This document shows positions 31,377 to 41,823 of a stretch of 64,000 nucleotides of DNA, piece by piece. Position 1 is the first letter of the stretch; each line of letters opens with the position of its first letter. Location: positions 1,283,224-1,347,223 of the forward strand of contig NC_018258.1 in assembly GCF_000227135.1 (NCBI RefSeq), read 5' to 3'. The stretch comes from Leishmania donovani. Lineage: Eukaryota; Euglenozoa; Kinetoplastea; Trypanosomatida; Trypanosomatidae. Made by a program: the position numbers and the translations under genes. The notes beneath the pieces are model-generated. The model made no database searches. It had not been told where the DNA came from and saw only the letters and a list, made by a program, of their open reading frames with translations.

Positions 31377-33575
31377 GCTCCCGGGAGGAAGAGCAGCATA
31401 GCAGCCGCATCCGCAGGCGAGGAAACGAACACCGCTGATGAATCAGCCGATGTGCACTGCACGCAAGTGTGCAGGCACGGCGGGGCAGCGCTCGCACGGT
31501 GCATGTTTGTGGAGGTCTGAAAAAGTCCCCCCCCCTTACAACAAAACGGTGCGTGCAAGCGGTAGGGGGTGCGATGTGCGGTTTGGGCTTCAAGAGAGGG
31601 AGAGAGAGGGGTCGAACAAAAACTGCAAAAAAAAAGACCGCATGGGGAACGGAGGCGGAGACACACAAGAGGTTGACGCAACTCGGCGCGGACAGCGGCA
31701 AGCATGCCGTGCGCTCAGGCATTGGCCACAGAGAGCGCGGAAAGCATACTGGCGGGCACGCTGCAGTGCACGTGTCTGGCATCGTGTTCTGTGTGCATGT
31801 GTAGTGACGCAAACGTGAAAGGGGGCGCGAGCAGTGATAGCACCACATCTGAGTTACTCCAAGTCGCCCCACCTTCGCCCCCTCTCCGCGTGGCACCTTC
31901 ACTGAGCAGGGCGGCGCCGCATGCCACCACCCTGTGCGTTGCGGCCCCTCCCCCGCCTGTGGTCTGAAAAGCACGATGTTACTGAGTGTGCGGTGGCGCT
32001 CTCTGGATCCCTCTTTTATATATCGCTTGTTATTCTTCGTTTTTGAGTGTGTTGCCCATGTACACACAACACAGAAGGGGTGGCTGTACAACACGTTAGG
32101 GGGGGGGGACATTCCGCACGCACACACACACACCACAAACAATGTGGCAAGCGCGCGAGGCCGAGAGAAACAGCAAAGAAAAGGAACGGCATGGGCATCA
32201 TTAGCTATTCCAGTCACGTATGTAGAGTAGGACAGGCGAAGCATGGTGATACGTCAGACGAAGGCCGTGAAGAAGAAGGATGTGAGCTCTCACAGCGACA
32301 GTGGGCAGAGAGAGTGTGTGGCGGGGAGGAGACTTGACGTAAGCTCCGAAATGACAGAAACGGACGAGGGCGAAGCCGAAAATACGCAGTCGTAGCTTGC
32401 TGGGAGTTCCATCGCATGTTAGGATACCCCCTAGCCAGCGATATCATATGTGCAGGGGTATGCAGCAGTCGCTTCTCTCCGCAGTGCTGACTTGACGGTA
32501 CAGCCCTCCTCCGGTCAGGTCGTCCGTGAGCGTGGCCAGTCGACTGCACGCGCAACACAGCTGCATTGGCGTGCACTCTGGCAGAGGGAAGGGCAGCTCC
32601 GTGGCGTGTCGTCTTCCCGCGTGGCAAGCTTTCACCCCTGTGGGCACCTCATTGTCTTGTCCCTCTATCAGCCACTCGACGGGCAGCCCTGCCTTCAGAG
32701 CTCTTTGAGGGTTCTCGCGGATGGTGCTGCCCCTCGGCGCGGAGAGGGCTGCCAGGATCTTCGTCCCGTTAGTGCCTCTTCTGCCTAGTCCGCCCTTCAC
32801 CCCTGAAGCCGTGCAAGACGGCGTCTGAATTCGCCTGCTGCCGGACTCGGTGCACCCAACATGCTTGACGGTGGCGGTCTCTGTCGGGGTGGTGACTGGT
32901 GAAGCGATGAGCCGAAACACTCGTTCCGTTGAGCTGGCGCGTCGTCTGCAGAAAGAGAGGGGAGGAGAGAGTGCAGCGAGCGAGAGGGGCGTGTGTGTGC
33001 ATTGCAGCTGCCACGCTGTGCATCAGAGGACAGGATAGACGCCAGAGGCCATGCAGGCAAGGAGGTGGTGGGTCGTTGGATCACGAGGCCGCGCACATCG
33101 CGGCCCTGCCCCTGGGCCCTCAGGAGACGGCAATGTCGCCTTTTCTCGACGGCTGCCACTTGCCAATCTCTACAACCACAGCAGCGTGCGAGCGACCTCT
33201 GACTTCTCGCTCTCCCCCCCCCGCGGAGATGGAAACAAAACGGGAGAAGTAGGGGCGAAGGGTTCTGGCCGCCTGCCCGCAACAACATTTTTATCAATGA
33301 GGTGCGCACAGTTGTCTACGCGTTTGCGTGCGACTTCCTCTTGCAGATGTCGATGGCGCCGACTGTTGGGATGCGAAAAATGTGCGAGGAACAAAGGAAA
33401 TGGAGGCGACATACACAGAGAAAGCGAGGCACCGCGCGCATACCGAGAGGGCATCACAACACCCTGACGTACGCTGGCAGGCGATACCTGAGAGGAACGT
33501 ACGCAGACGAGCACATCGAAGTCGACGTCCCATCACGCGTTCCATTCGGAGCCACGAGGCGGTAACGTGCTGCTC
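31377..33575. other. Spacer with a possible decayed ORF
   Basis: 2.2 kb. Mostly leader and UTR-like sequence with a G-run at about 32100-32108. On the minus strand 32444-32840 has a coding-like stretch ending LYRQVSTAERSDCCIPLHI and containing MQLCCACSRLATL, but no ATG precedes it in frame. It may be a remnant or chance. Confidence 0.4.
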
Positions 33576-36500
33576 TCAGATTTGACTGCTCTCACCAAGG
33601 CTTAGGCAGGCCTCCACCGCCTGCGGGTTTCTCGAAAGCTGAGTGAGGACCTCGTGGGGATAAGCGCGATACCACACCTCCAGCGCGTCCTCCCACCCTA
33701 ACAACGAGAAGAAGAGTTCGCAGTGGCGCGCCTGAACTGCGCAAAAGGGGCTTAGCGCGTCGAGGCGCTGCTGCCCATTTTGGGGCCGCAACGATGACGC
33801 GGTAGAGGCCGACGTGGCGCTCGGCAGTGCACCCTCCTGCCGTTGATGTCGCTGATCCTTCCGCGCAGCCGCCGCGGTCTGCGCCTCTAGTAGGTAACGA
33901 GTGGTCTCGAGGGCCACCTGCCGCGGGACAGTGTGGCCGTAAGAGCTGGCGCGTGACTGTGCAGCGGCACACAAGTGGTACAGGAGCGAGAGGGTGCCCG
34001 GGCGTACTGTCTGCAGGCCACACAGCTCACATTGCAGCCGCACCAACATCGCGCCAGCTCTGCTGACTTCAGCGCTGATGTCGATGTCAGAGCCTATTGC
34101 CCCCTTAGCAACCGTCAAAGAGGCCTGGTCATGCTCGGCAACACGGCAGCAGAGCTTCAGAAGGCCGTGCAGCAGCACCGGCTCCACGGAATAGCGTGCC
34201 CCCGCGTCTTTGAGAGCACCCAAAACGAGCCGAACCAAGTGAAGCGCCACCGCGCAGCGCTCCGCGCATGCGCCATCACGGTCGACGCAGTCATGTCGTG
34301 ATTGTTTCTCTCCAACACTCACATCAGTGGAGGGTAGACCTGAGCGCGGCAGCGGTGGAAGAAGGCGGTCCAGCTGGTTTGGCAAAAGCATGTGCGTCGG
34401 CGGCAGGCATCCGTAGCGCATAATAGCGCGCTCCAGCAGTTGGCATAGCTGCTGGACCCGCTTCGCAGAATTGCGCGGAGCAGCTTCGCCTTGTTCCGCG
34501 ACCGTTGCAGGAGTGAATGCATCCATTTGCATCCGTTGGCTTACCCGATCGCGCGAGTCGGGGGTCCTCGGCACCGCAGCATCCAAAAGAGAAACGACTG
34601 CCTCGAAGGTGGCACCGTAATAAGCCTCCCTCGCCACCGCATCCGCGGCTGCATGGCCAGGCTCGTTCTCTACAAAAGACCCCTCCTCGCTACGTGCCCG
34701 TGTGTCGGTGCAAGGTGCAGAGAAGTGCGCTGCAAGAGATGCAAGGTAGCGCCGCGTCCATACCCATCGCTGTGTGTAGCACAGACCTGCCTCTGGGGAA
34801 GAGGAAGTGGACGACATGGACGGTGCCGACGGCGAAGTCAGACACTTGATGGCGCGCACTACCTCGCAGTGCACGGCTACGGGGTACGCCAGGAGCCACG
34901 AGTGGAGAGGGGCCGCCAAGCTTGCAGCGGCGACGGAGGCTGTTGGCGGTGGAGGTACGCAGAGAAACAGAGAGGACAGCAAACTTCCAGAGCCGTCTTG
35001 CCGCGCCGCATCAGTGGTGGTCATCTGAGGGTGCATGCGTCGCTGCATCAACAGCCACACCACTGTGAGGGCACGTCCGCTCGGGTGCTGGAAGAAGGCG
35101 GCGCTGCCCGCCCACCAGGGGGGCGCAGAAGAGTTGGCGGTTTCACAGGACGTCCCATGAACGCCATCATCACCGTGATCCTCCCCCTGGGTCCTTCTTA
35201 CACGCGTGCTCTCGTGCAGTAAGTGGAACAGCGTCGACCCCTCGACTGTCAGCCTCTCCTCTTCCCTTTCCAGCAGCACGCTCCGCAGGGTTGGGTATTG
35301 TGCAACCTCCAGCAGTGCCGCAGAGAGTGAGACGACAGCTCCCGCGCCGAGACTCTTCTCTGCCACCTCCATGTCTAGAGACTCTAACGCCAGCTTCTCC
35401 GCTGCTTGGAGTTGTCCCTGAGTGCGGAGGAGTTCCACAGCGGCAGCCAACGTCAGCGAACGTGGCGTCGGCGGCGAGGACATCGTGGTCCGCTGAACCA
35501 CCGATGAAGGTGATGCAGCGCGGCGGCCTGTGGCGCGTGTGCTCGCAGCAGCTCTTTCATCTGGACACGTCTCTAAAACACCGTAATGCCGAAGGAGCCG
35601 CAGAGCCACATGCCAGGGGAGCTGTGGGTGACGCAGCAGGAACGACAGCGCCGCCAGTGTCGGTGTACGGCGCGGTGAACGAGGAGGGCCGCTGTGCCCT
35701 TCGTTCCCTTGTTCAGGCGAGCGAGACACCTTCGCACTCGCGTCGCCACAGGGAAGCGCACCGTAGTTGAAAGCGAGGAGTTCAAGGCAGTAGCGCCAGA
35801 AGTGCTCGCGGGTCCCAAGCGCCGCGGGAGAGAGAACGCGATGTTCCGCCTCTCTCAGCGCCAAAGTCTTCGATAAAACGCACTCCACCTCTCGGTCATT
35901 CAGCATCAGCTGCATCAAGTTCACTTCAGCCGCGCAAGGAGGGTGACGGGCGCCTTCGCCCTCTCGCTGGGCGCCGGCGCGTAGCTTCCCTGTTGCACTG
36001 CGGTGCCGATTCAGCGCCGCCACGACTGCGGTCACCGAGTCGATGGTGGCCTCGTGAAGAAAGCCGAGCCGTGCCTCTCCGATCTCTCTCCGAGAAAGGG
36101 CAAGCGGTTTCCTAATAGTGGGCTCCGCAGATGCGTGGGGCCCTGGAGCGCCCCCGCTTCGAGGATCGGGGCTTAACGTGCGGGCCGGCTTGGAGCGCAT
36201 GGCTTCCTCGAACAGCAGCAGTGCCTCTTCCCACTTATGCTTCGAGATCAGACCCCGAATGAGCTTAAAGATGTCCAGCAGAGATCCGCTCCGGGCGAGG
36301 CCCAGCACCGTCAAGCGGTCCTTCTCCGAGGGGAGCGCCTGCAGAGCGGAGAGGAAGTGGCCGCTCAGTCGCACTAGAGGGGGAGAGGAAGAGGAAGCGG
36401 CGCCAGTCATACCGGTGGAGAGGGTAGATGTGGTGCCGATGCCCGGCTGCAGCTGCCGCATCATCGCGGCGAGAGTGCTCGCAGGGGCGCCAGGAGAGTT

Positions 36501-37526
36501 TTGTGCCGCGGCCATCGCCATCGAGAGCGTGGTCCCCCACTGCCGCGACGACCAGTCGTCCCCATGCAGGGGCAGCCGCTGCTGCTGCTCGCGTTGGTGC
36601 CGTTGCGCGTGGAGCAACTTCACGCACAGCTCATACACCTGCAGTACCGCCGCCCATTGTCCGGCACGGCCCAGCTGCTGCACCAAGTATGATGTCGTTA
36701 TGGGACCTGGCAAGTCACGCTGATAGAGGGTGTGATAGTAAAAGTGGAGCCCTCTCTCCCACTCATCGGCCTGCAGAAAAGTCGTAAGGGTCATGTGGCG
36801 CAGTGCCTTCAGGAAGGCGGAGTGGACCGCTGTATCTGCCGTGCTCCTCGGCGGTGACGGAGACGCTACTGTTTTGGTGGATAAAGGTTGGCCGTTGCTG
36901 GATGGGGTGTGCACCTCTGTGGCGCAGAGGTGGTAGAGACACAGCGCATCCTGCCACGCTTGTTGCGACGGCGGGGCGAGGCTGATGTGGTGCAGCAGCT
37001 GTGCTGCAGCAGGAGGGCTGAGAGAGGTCGGGAACACATGCAGTCGCGCGCGTGGCTGTCTCTCCCGCCATTGATGGAGGAGCCGCAGCGTCAGCGCCCA
37101 GCCGGCTGGCGGAAATACACCATACCGCAAAAGATGCTCCGTCGCTTGCACCACCGAGTCAGGTTCGGGTGTAGGTATGCTTATTGGCAGTCCTGCTTCC
37201 TGGTGCCCCTTCGACAGGGAGGTGCCCGGCATCGTGTCCACTAGACAGGCAAGCTCCACAAGCTGTAGCGCTGCGGTCCATTCGTGTGACACACGAGGCG
37301 GGTCCCTGCAAAACCGGCGGTATACATTTGCCTTCGCGGCTACGCCTTGCCCCCCACGGGGAGATGCCCGGTAGATGAATGACCACAGGCCCCGTGGAAA
37401 CCACCGAAGGAGGTACCGCTGCAGCTGGGCCGAGGAGGCATGTCGTGACTGCCGTCCCTGCCGTGCCTCAGCCAATACACGCGCAAGCGACGCGCGGGAT
37501 GGGCTGGCCGAGGACCGCGACGACAT
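33576..37526 (-). CDS. Large PPR-like helical-repeat protein, probably mitochondrial
   Basis: 1316 residues from the ATG at 37526; the frame stays open upstream only through a GTG. The N-terminus (MSSRSSASPSRASLARVLAEARQG) is rich in Ser, Arg and Ala and could be a mitochondrial presequence. Helical segments with a W..AL...Y-type core recur: EWTAALQLVEL (about 80), AWQDALCLYHL (190), EWERGLHFYYH (255), QWAAVLQVYEL (290), KWEEALLLFEE (430) and WEDALEVWYR near the C-terminus. This is the usual look of diverged pentatricopeptide repeats in kinetoplastids, which bind organellar RNA in ribosome assembly, editing or processing. Long Ser/Pro/Ala linkers separate the helical blocks. No catalytic motif was seen. 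The PPR assignment is by pattern only and could not be scored. Confidence 0.75.
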   Translation of the reverse strand: MSSRSSASPSRASLARVLAEARQGRQSRHASSAQLQRYLLRWFPRGLWSFIYRASPRGGQGVAAKANVYRRFCRDPPRVSHEWTAALQLVELACLVDTMPGTSLSKGHQEAGLPISIPTPEPDSVVQATEHLLRYGVFPPAGWALTLRLLHQWRERQPRARLHVFPTSLSPPAAAQLLHHISLAPPSQQAWQDALCLYHLCATEVHTPSSNGQPLSTKTVASPSPPRSTADTAVHSAFLKALRHMTLTTFLQADEWERGLHFYYHTLYQRDLPGPITTSYLVQQLGRAGQWAAVLQVYELCVKLLHAQRHQREQQQRLPLHGDDWSSRQWGTTLSMAMAAAQNSPGAPASTLAAMMRQLQPGIGTTSTLSTGMTGAASSSSPPLVRLSGHFLSALQALPSEKDRLTVLGLARSGSLLDIFKLIRGLISKHKWEEALLLFEEAMRSKPARTLSPDPRSGGAPGPHASAEPTIRKPLALSRREIGEARLGFLHEATIDSVTAVVAALNRHRSATGKLRAGAQREGEGARHPPCAAEVNLMQLMLNDREVECVLSKTLALREAEHRVLSPAALGTREHFWRYCLELLAFNYGALPCGDASAKVSRSPEQGNEGHSGPPRSPRRTPTLAALSFLLRHPQLPWHVALRLLRHYGVLETCPDERAAASTRATGRRAASPSSVVQRTTMSSPPTPRSLTLAAAVELLRTQGQLQAAEKLALESLDMEVAEKSLGAGAVVSLSAALLEVAQYPTLRSVLLEREEERLTVEGSTLFHLLHESTRVRRTQGEDHGDDGVHGTSCETANSSAPPWWAGSAAFFQHPSGRALTVVWLLMQRRMHPQMTTTDAARQDGSGSLLSSLFLCVPPPPTASVAAASLAAPLHSWLLAYPVAVHCEVVRAIKCLTSPSAPSMSSTSSSPEAGLCYTQRWVWTRRYLASLAAHFSAPCTDTRARSEEGSFVENEPGHAAADAVAREAYYGATFEAVVSLLDAAVPRTPDSRDRVSQRMQMDAFTPATVAEQGEAAPRNSAKRVQQLCQLLERAIMRYGCLPPTHMLLPNQLDRLLPPLPRSGLPSTDVSVGEKQSRHDCVDRDGACAERCAVALHLVRLVLGALKDAGARYSVEPVLLHGLLKLCCRVAEHDQASLTVAKGAIGSDIDISAEVSRAGAMLVRLQCELCGLQTVRPGTLSLLYHLCAAAQSRASSYGHTVPRQVALETTRYLLEAQTAAAARKDQRHQRQEGALPSATSASTASSLRPQNGQQRLDALSPFCAVQARHCELFFSLLGWEDALEVWYRAYPHEVLTQLSRNPQAVEACLSLGESSQI

Positions 37527-38122
37527 GCATCCTGGCGACGCGTACCGGCAAGATAATATGCAGAGGGTAGAGAAGTGCAAACGAGGCAGTGCCGTGATCA
37601 GCACCGCGCAAGGAGAAAAAACGCGGGCAACATAAGAATGCTGCGCGGCGACGGTGACGAAGGGAAATGGGCAGCTTCAACGCTGGCGCAGGCCACGGAA
37701 GACGCATCGTGGCACCAGACGCAAGTGCCAGCTTTGGAGCGGGAGGGCGGGAAGGAGGCGGTGGGTTCTGGCGTGGCACCAACGAGTGCGCCGGCCCCAA
37801 CACTTTTCTTCCGCTTTTTTTTCCGGTCGCTCCAAAGGCGACGAAAGTCACACGGAAAACAAAGACACGAACGCTGCGCGCCTCAGGGCCACTTTCGGGG
37901 AGGGTTGCACGCGCGGCTTGCGAGCGAGAGGCACGATGCGCAGAAGCCTCCGCTCCGTCATGTTCGCGTGGCGCGTACTTGTTCGCGTCTCAATGCGGAA
38001 AGAACAAGCGCCCCAGCGCACATCCGCCGGCTGCGAGGCCGCTACTTGACCGAGAGCGCGAGGCACACGCACACACACATATATTACTCACCACACTCAA
38101 GCGCAAAACTGGCGACAACCGG
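37527..38122. other. Spacer PPR-like / EXD2-like
   Basis: About 0.6 kb of leader and UTR. No gene seen. Confidence 0.5.
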
Positions 38123-40798
38123 TCACCGTAGAATGCCATCCTCCGGAGTCCACCCACGCGGCAAGTGCTGCGGATGCATGCCCTCCACGAAACTAGAGCG
38201 CCAGCGGAAGATGAACTGGCCTACCGCGTGTTCACCGGTCTTGGCACCCGACGATGCATCGGAGTACTTTTCCAAGAGAAGACGCACCACCAGAAACGCG
38301 TGGCTGTCCACGTACGGCACCTCCGATACCTCACTATCGGCCGTCATATCCGCGGGTGGCGAGCTTCGCTGCGCAGGGCCGCCATTTGATTCCCTCGTCT
38401 CATCGCTGCTCGCTGGCTGACGCAGCCGCTCCTCCGCACGAGTCAAGGTGGGGAGCAGTGCCAGCAGCTCCGAATGCTCGCCGACCCAGTACCGAGTCAG
38501 CACACTGCGGCTCGAGTTGCCCTGCTGCACTCCAGCGCTCTCCCTGTACGCGTATCCAGCGGCGTCCGGCAATGCGGAAACTCCGGTCAAAATGAAACGT
38601 ACGCCTTGCGCCGATGCGGCGCCATCACGCTCAGCGTGAAACACAGCGTCTTGAAGCTGCCAGCCGGCCTGACAGCTGTCCTCGCCTCTTTGGCGTGCGA
38701 AGAATGGGTAGACAGAAGCGTGTGTTTGCAGGTATTCAATCATCATGGTGCGCCGCTCCTCCGGGAGAATGGTGGCGGCAGCTGCACGAGCGGTGCCGGC
38801 CCTCTGACGGTGGCGTCTGTCGCTCCTCCTGCGCCCCGTTGGCGTCCCTGAAGGACGACAAGCACCGCCAGGTGTGGCCACTACGTTCTCCTTATCGATG
38901 CCGCTGTCGCACGCTTCTCCGTGCCTTTGCAAGGACTCGTAGTGATGGTGGAGCGCTTTGGCGAAGCTGAATACCTTGTCCAAAATCTCACGATGCACCA
39001 TCAGCGAAAGAAAGTCTTGCATCCCTCGAAGCCGGAGGCGCGGGTGCAGATCGCAGTCTCTCTCAGGCACATCCTCGTGCCCCGGTGTGGGCAACACTCG
39101 TTCTTTCGCCTCCTCGTAAGCAGCAGACAGTGCGTTGATAGCCTGCTCCGTCTTCAGTATTACATCAGCGTACTCGTCCCGCTGCTTGCCGCGCAGATGC
39201 ATGAGTGGAATGCCGAAGTCGTCGGCGACGTTCTGGCGCAGGCGATCGTACAACCGCCGAGACTTGGCAAAGCAGTGAGGGCACAGCAAAAGCAGGTCGT
39301 AGCTGTTGTGGCTCATGTACACACTCGGGAAAAAGCGGCGGTACATGAGTGGTACGACGGCAAACCGCACAAGCATCCCGCCACTACCGCACACGACGCA
39401 GATGTTCTCCTTTGGTTGCTTGAAGTAGTCCATGTTACGACGGATGTGCACGTCGTTGTAGCGAGAAAAGTCTGGCACGAAGCTGAGCTGAATGGCGGTC
39501 ACCACCAAGTTATCCACCGAGTCAGAGAGCGTTGCCTTCTCTTCCTCCCTCACTATCGCGCCGGCAGGGGTGCGCCACTGCACCACCCTCGCTAGTCCCT
39601 TCTTGTTCACGTACCAATCCGCTTTGGTCTTGTCCACTGTAAAGACCAGCTGCATGTCGGGATCGAAGACGCTGATGTTGTCATAGTACGGCCGCTCACG
39701 GCCTTTGCACCACTGCAGCGGGTCACCCTCGTTTGCTGCAGTAGTGCAAGGTTCCTTCGACGCTGATGCGTTCACGCCAGCTCCAAGGGCATCGCATAGG
39801 ATTCCCCCTGTCGCGTTTCCAGCGTCTTTCAGTGCAGCGGAGGTGCCTTTAAACGAGCTCATTGGCGGTCTGGCGCAGCAAGCCAGCACTTCACGGCAGT
39901 CAAGCTCTTTCACCGTACACCACGGCAAATGGGTTGCTGTGTTGTCTGAGTGCGTCGCACAGATCGGGTTGTCCACGATGAAGCCACCGCTCTTTAAAAT
40001 GGCGACACAGACGTCGTACGACGCCTCAGCGTCTTGTGCTGCGTACTCAATCTGGAGCGGTGTTAGAGCGCCGTGACAGCCGCCCCAGTCGCTCATCACA
40101 ACAGCCATGTCCTTGCCCAGCTCTCGCCCTGTGAGGGCACTGCACATGTTCTTGAGACTGCGCAAAGAGTCGGTTCTTACCAGAGTCACCTCCTGATTCG
40201 TGTGCTTGAGGCTGTGATCAGGCACCATGTCAGGCAAACAGGCATCTGCCAACTCAACCAGATCCACCGCTGACCGAAGCTGGGCCGCCGGGTAATCGCG
40301 ATGGAGCTTCACCTCATCCCCATGGATGCCGACGCCGGTCTTGAATATGCGTCGGTTGTGGATGAGGCGCAACAGATCTGTGTATACTTTATGCAGAAGG
40401 GCCACCGAGTTTTGCCTCTGCCCCTCACGGTAGCACGGCCAGCAAGCCGACGCAGGAGCGAACGGGTCGCGGAGAACATCGGCGAAGCCACCGGCGGTCA
40501 AGGCGTGCAAGTGGATCCACTTAACCACAATTGTGCACGAGTACGTGCTTAGCTGAATCGTTGCGACGGGCCCCAGCAGTCGTCGCGCCTTCGACTTTCC
40601 AGACGTACCGCATGCCATTGGGGGTCTGTTGGTGTCGCTGTCCGCATCGGGTACTTGGAGTGTCGTCGTCCATTCCATGTCGAATCCAACGAAGCCGTAA
40701 GACACAGCTTCAGCAGAGAGGACTTCCCATAGAGAGTGGTACTGCTGTGCATCGATCACTCTCCAAATCGGATCGATAACAAGGCGCCGTCGCACCAT
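38123..40798 (-). CDS. EXD2-like 3'-5' exonuclease with C-terminal CxxC domain
   Basis: 891 residues. The first 270 form a DnaQ-like (RNase D/WRN type) exonuclease: Exo I GFDMEW (Asp40, Glu42), Exo II KTGVGIHGDEVKLHRDY (Asp161) and Exo III IEYAAQDAEASYDV (Tyr252, Asp256), with SLKNMCSALTG between. All acidic metal ligands are present, so it should be active on DNA or RNA ends. A second conserved region around residues 467-515 has CVVCG, then YRRFFPSVYMSHNSYDLLLLCPHC, matching the HNH-like, zinc-type half seen after the exonuclease domain in EXD2 proteins. The C-terminal third is poorly conserved, with a basic RRRSDRRHRQR stretch. Human EXD2 acts in double-strand-break resection and in mitochondria; which role applies here is open. 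No presequence: the exonuclease fold begins at the ATG. Confidence 0.88.
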   Translation of the reverse strand: MVRRRLVIDPIWRVIDAQQYHSLWEVLSAEAVSYGFVGFDMEWTTTLQVPDADSDTNRPPMACGTSGKSKARRLLGPVATIQLSTYSCTIVVKWIHLHALTAGGFADVLRDPFAPASACWPCYREGQRQNSVALLHKVYTDLLRLIHNRRIFKTGVGIHGDEVKLHRDYPAAQLRSAVDLVELADACLPDMVPDHSLKHTNQEVTLVRTDSLRSLKNMCSALTGRELGKDMAVVMSDWGGCHGALTPLQIEYAAQDAEASYDVCVAILKSGGFIVDNPICATHSDNTATHLPWCTVKELDCREVLACCARPPMSSFKGTSAALKDAGNATGGILCDALGAGVNASASKEPCTTAANEGDPLQWCKGRERPYYDNISVFDPDMQLVFTVDKTKADWYVNKKGLARVVQWRTPAGAIVREEEKATLSDSVDNLVVTAIQLSFVPDFSRYNDVHIRRNMDYFKQPKENICVVCGSGGMLVRFAVVPLMYRRFFPSVYMSHNSYDLLLLCPHCFAKSRRLYDRLRQNVADDFGIPLMHLRGKQRDEYADVILKTEQAINALSAAYEEAKERVLPTPGHEDVPERDCDLHPRLRLRGMQDFLSLMVHREILDKVFSFAKALHHHYESLQRHGEACDSGIDKENVVATPGGACRPSGTPTGRRRSDRRHRQRAGTARAAAATILPEERRTMMIEYLQTHASVYPFFARQRGEDSCQAGWQLQDAVFHAERDGAASAQGVRFILTGVSALPDAAGYAYRESAGVQQGNSSRSVLTRYWVGEHSELLALLPTLTRAEERLRQPASSDETRESNGGPAQRSSPPADMTADSEVSEVPYVDSHAFLVVRLLLEKYSDASSGAKTGEHAVGQFIFRWRSSFVEGMHPQHLPRGWTPEDGILR

Positions 40799-41823
40799 GG
40801 ATGCGGCCTAAAAGTGGCCTCTGTGTGGCAATCATCTCAACGCAAAAGACAACAGACGAAAGAAGTCCGAAGACAGAACAGCGAGAGAGCAAGTAGGGAG
40901 ACGAAGAGCAGCAAAGAGTAGTGAAGTGGAGGAAGTTCATATGCGAGATGCGCGTCTTTATGGGAACCAAAAAGGGCCAAGGGAGTCGCACAGCGCGGCA
41001 CTTCATGAGCAAACAGAAGTTGGCAGTTTCGGGAGCAGTCACAGTGCACGTCTACAGCTTCAAAGTCATGCAGTGTTACGCTATCGAGAAACGGCATTGT
41101 GTGTGTGTGTTGGGCCTTGTGATCCAAGCAAAGAAATGGTGAATGGGTGCTGTAGGATCCTCTCAGCACTACAAGAAGAAAAAAGAGAATGAAGACACAG
41201 CAGTTACAGATGTGCATGGCTACGCCGCTAAAGCAGCTTGCAGCCAGTCACAATGCAGTCGCGACAGCCACAGAGCAGCCACGTGGGAAAGAATAAAAGG
41301 GATAGAGAATGACGTCGAAGGCACGATGCATTGCAATACATCTTCACACCTCACTCTAACTGGCGACTTTCCGCTTTCCGTGCAACAGTATACCACTCTG
41401 CTCTCCCTCCATTCGCGCTCTGGACAACACTACGAGCAAATAGGTACACACACGTATCCCGCCTTTTTTGCATCACCCACGACACCCTGTCGTGGTAGGA
41501 AAACCGCAAAGGCCTACAAGGGCTCGGTTCCTCAAGATCTGAAAGAAGAAGAGCATAGCAGGGTACAGAGAAGGTGAGCGCTTGGCGAAGCATGCCAATG
41601 GAAATGACGGGGAGTCTTTACTCGCTTTACATCGCTTTGCGGTAAGCCCTTCCTTTGGTGCTCTTGCAGAGAGCCTTCAAGGAAGAACACCTCAAGACGT
41701 GCTCAAGAAAAAGGCTGTTCACATGCTGCTAAGATGGAGTTATGATACGACAAAGCAAGCAATGGGAAGGGAAGAACCCGTAAGGTATGTACATTTTGTA
41801 GCACGAAAGAGACCCGCATTGCT
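40799..41823. other. Spacer EXD2-like / MORN-kinesin
   Basis: About 1 kb without a gene and visibly richer in A and T than most of the window. Short plus-strand ORFs here start at non-ATG codons and have no features. Confidence 0.5.

Noticed and set aside
31279..32244. Minus-strand 321-codon frame overlapping the LRR gene start
   Set aside because: Low-complexity UTR translation; the better-looking coding frame starting at 31376 overlaps it.
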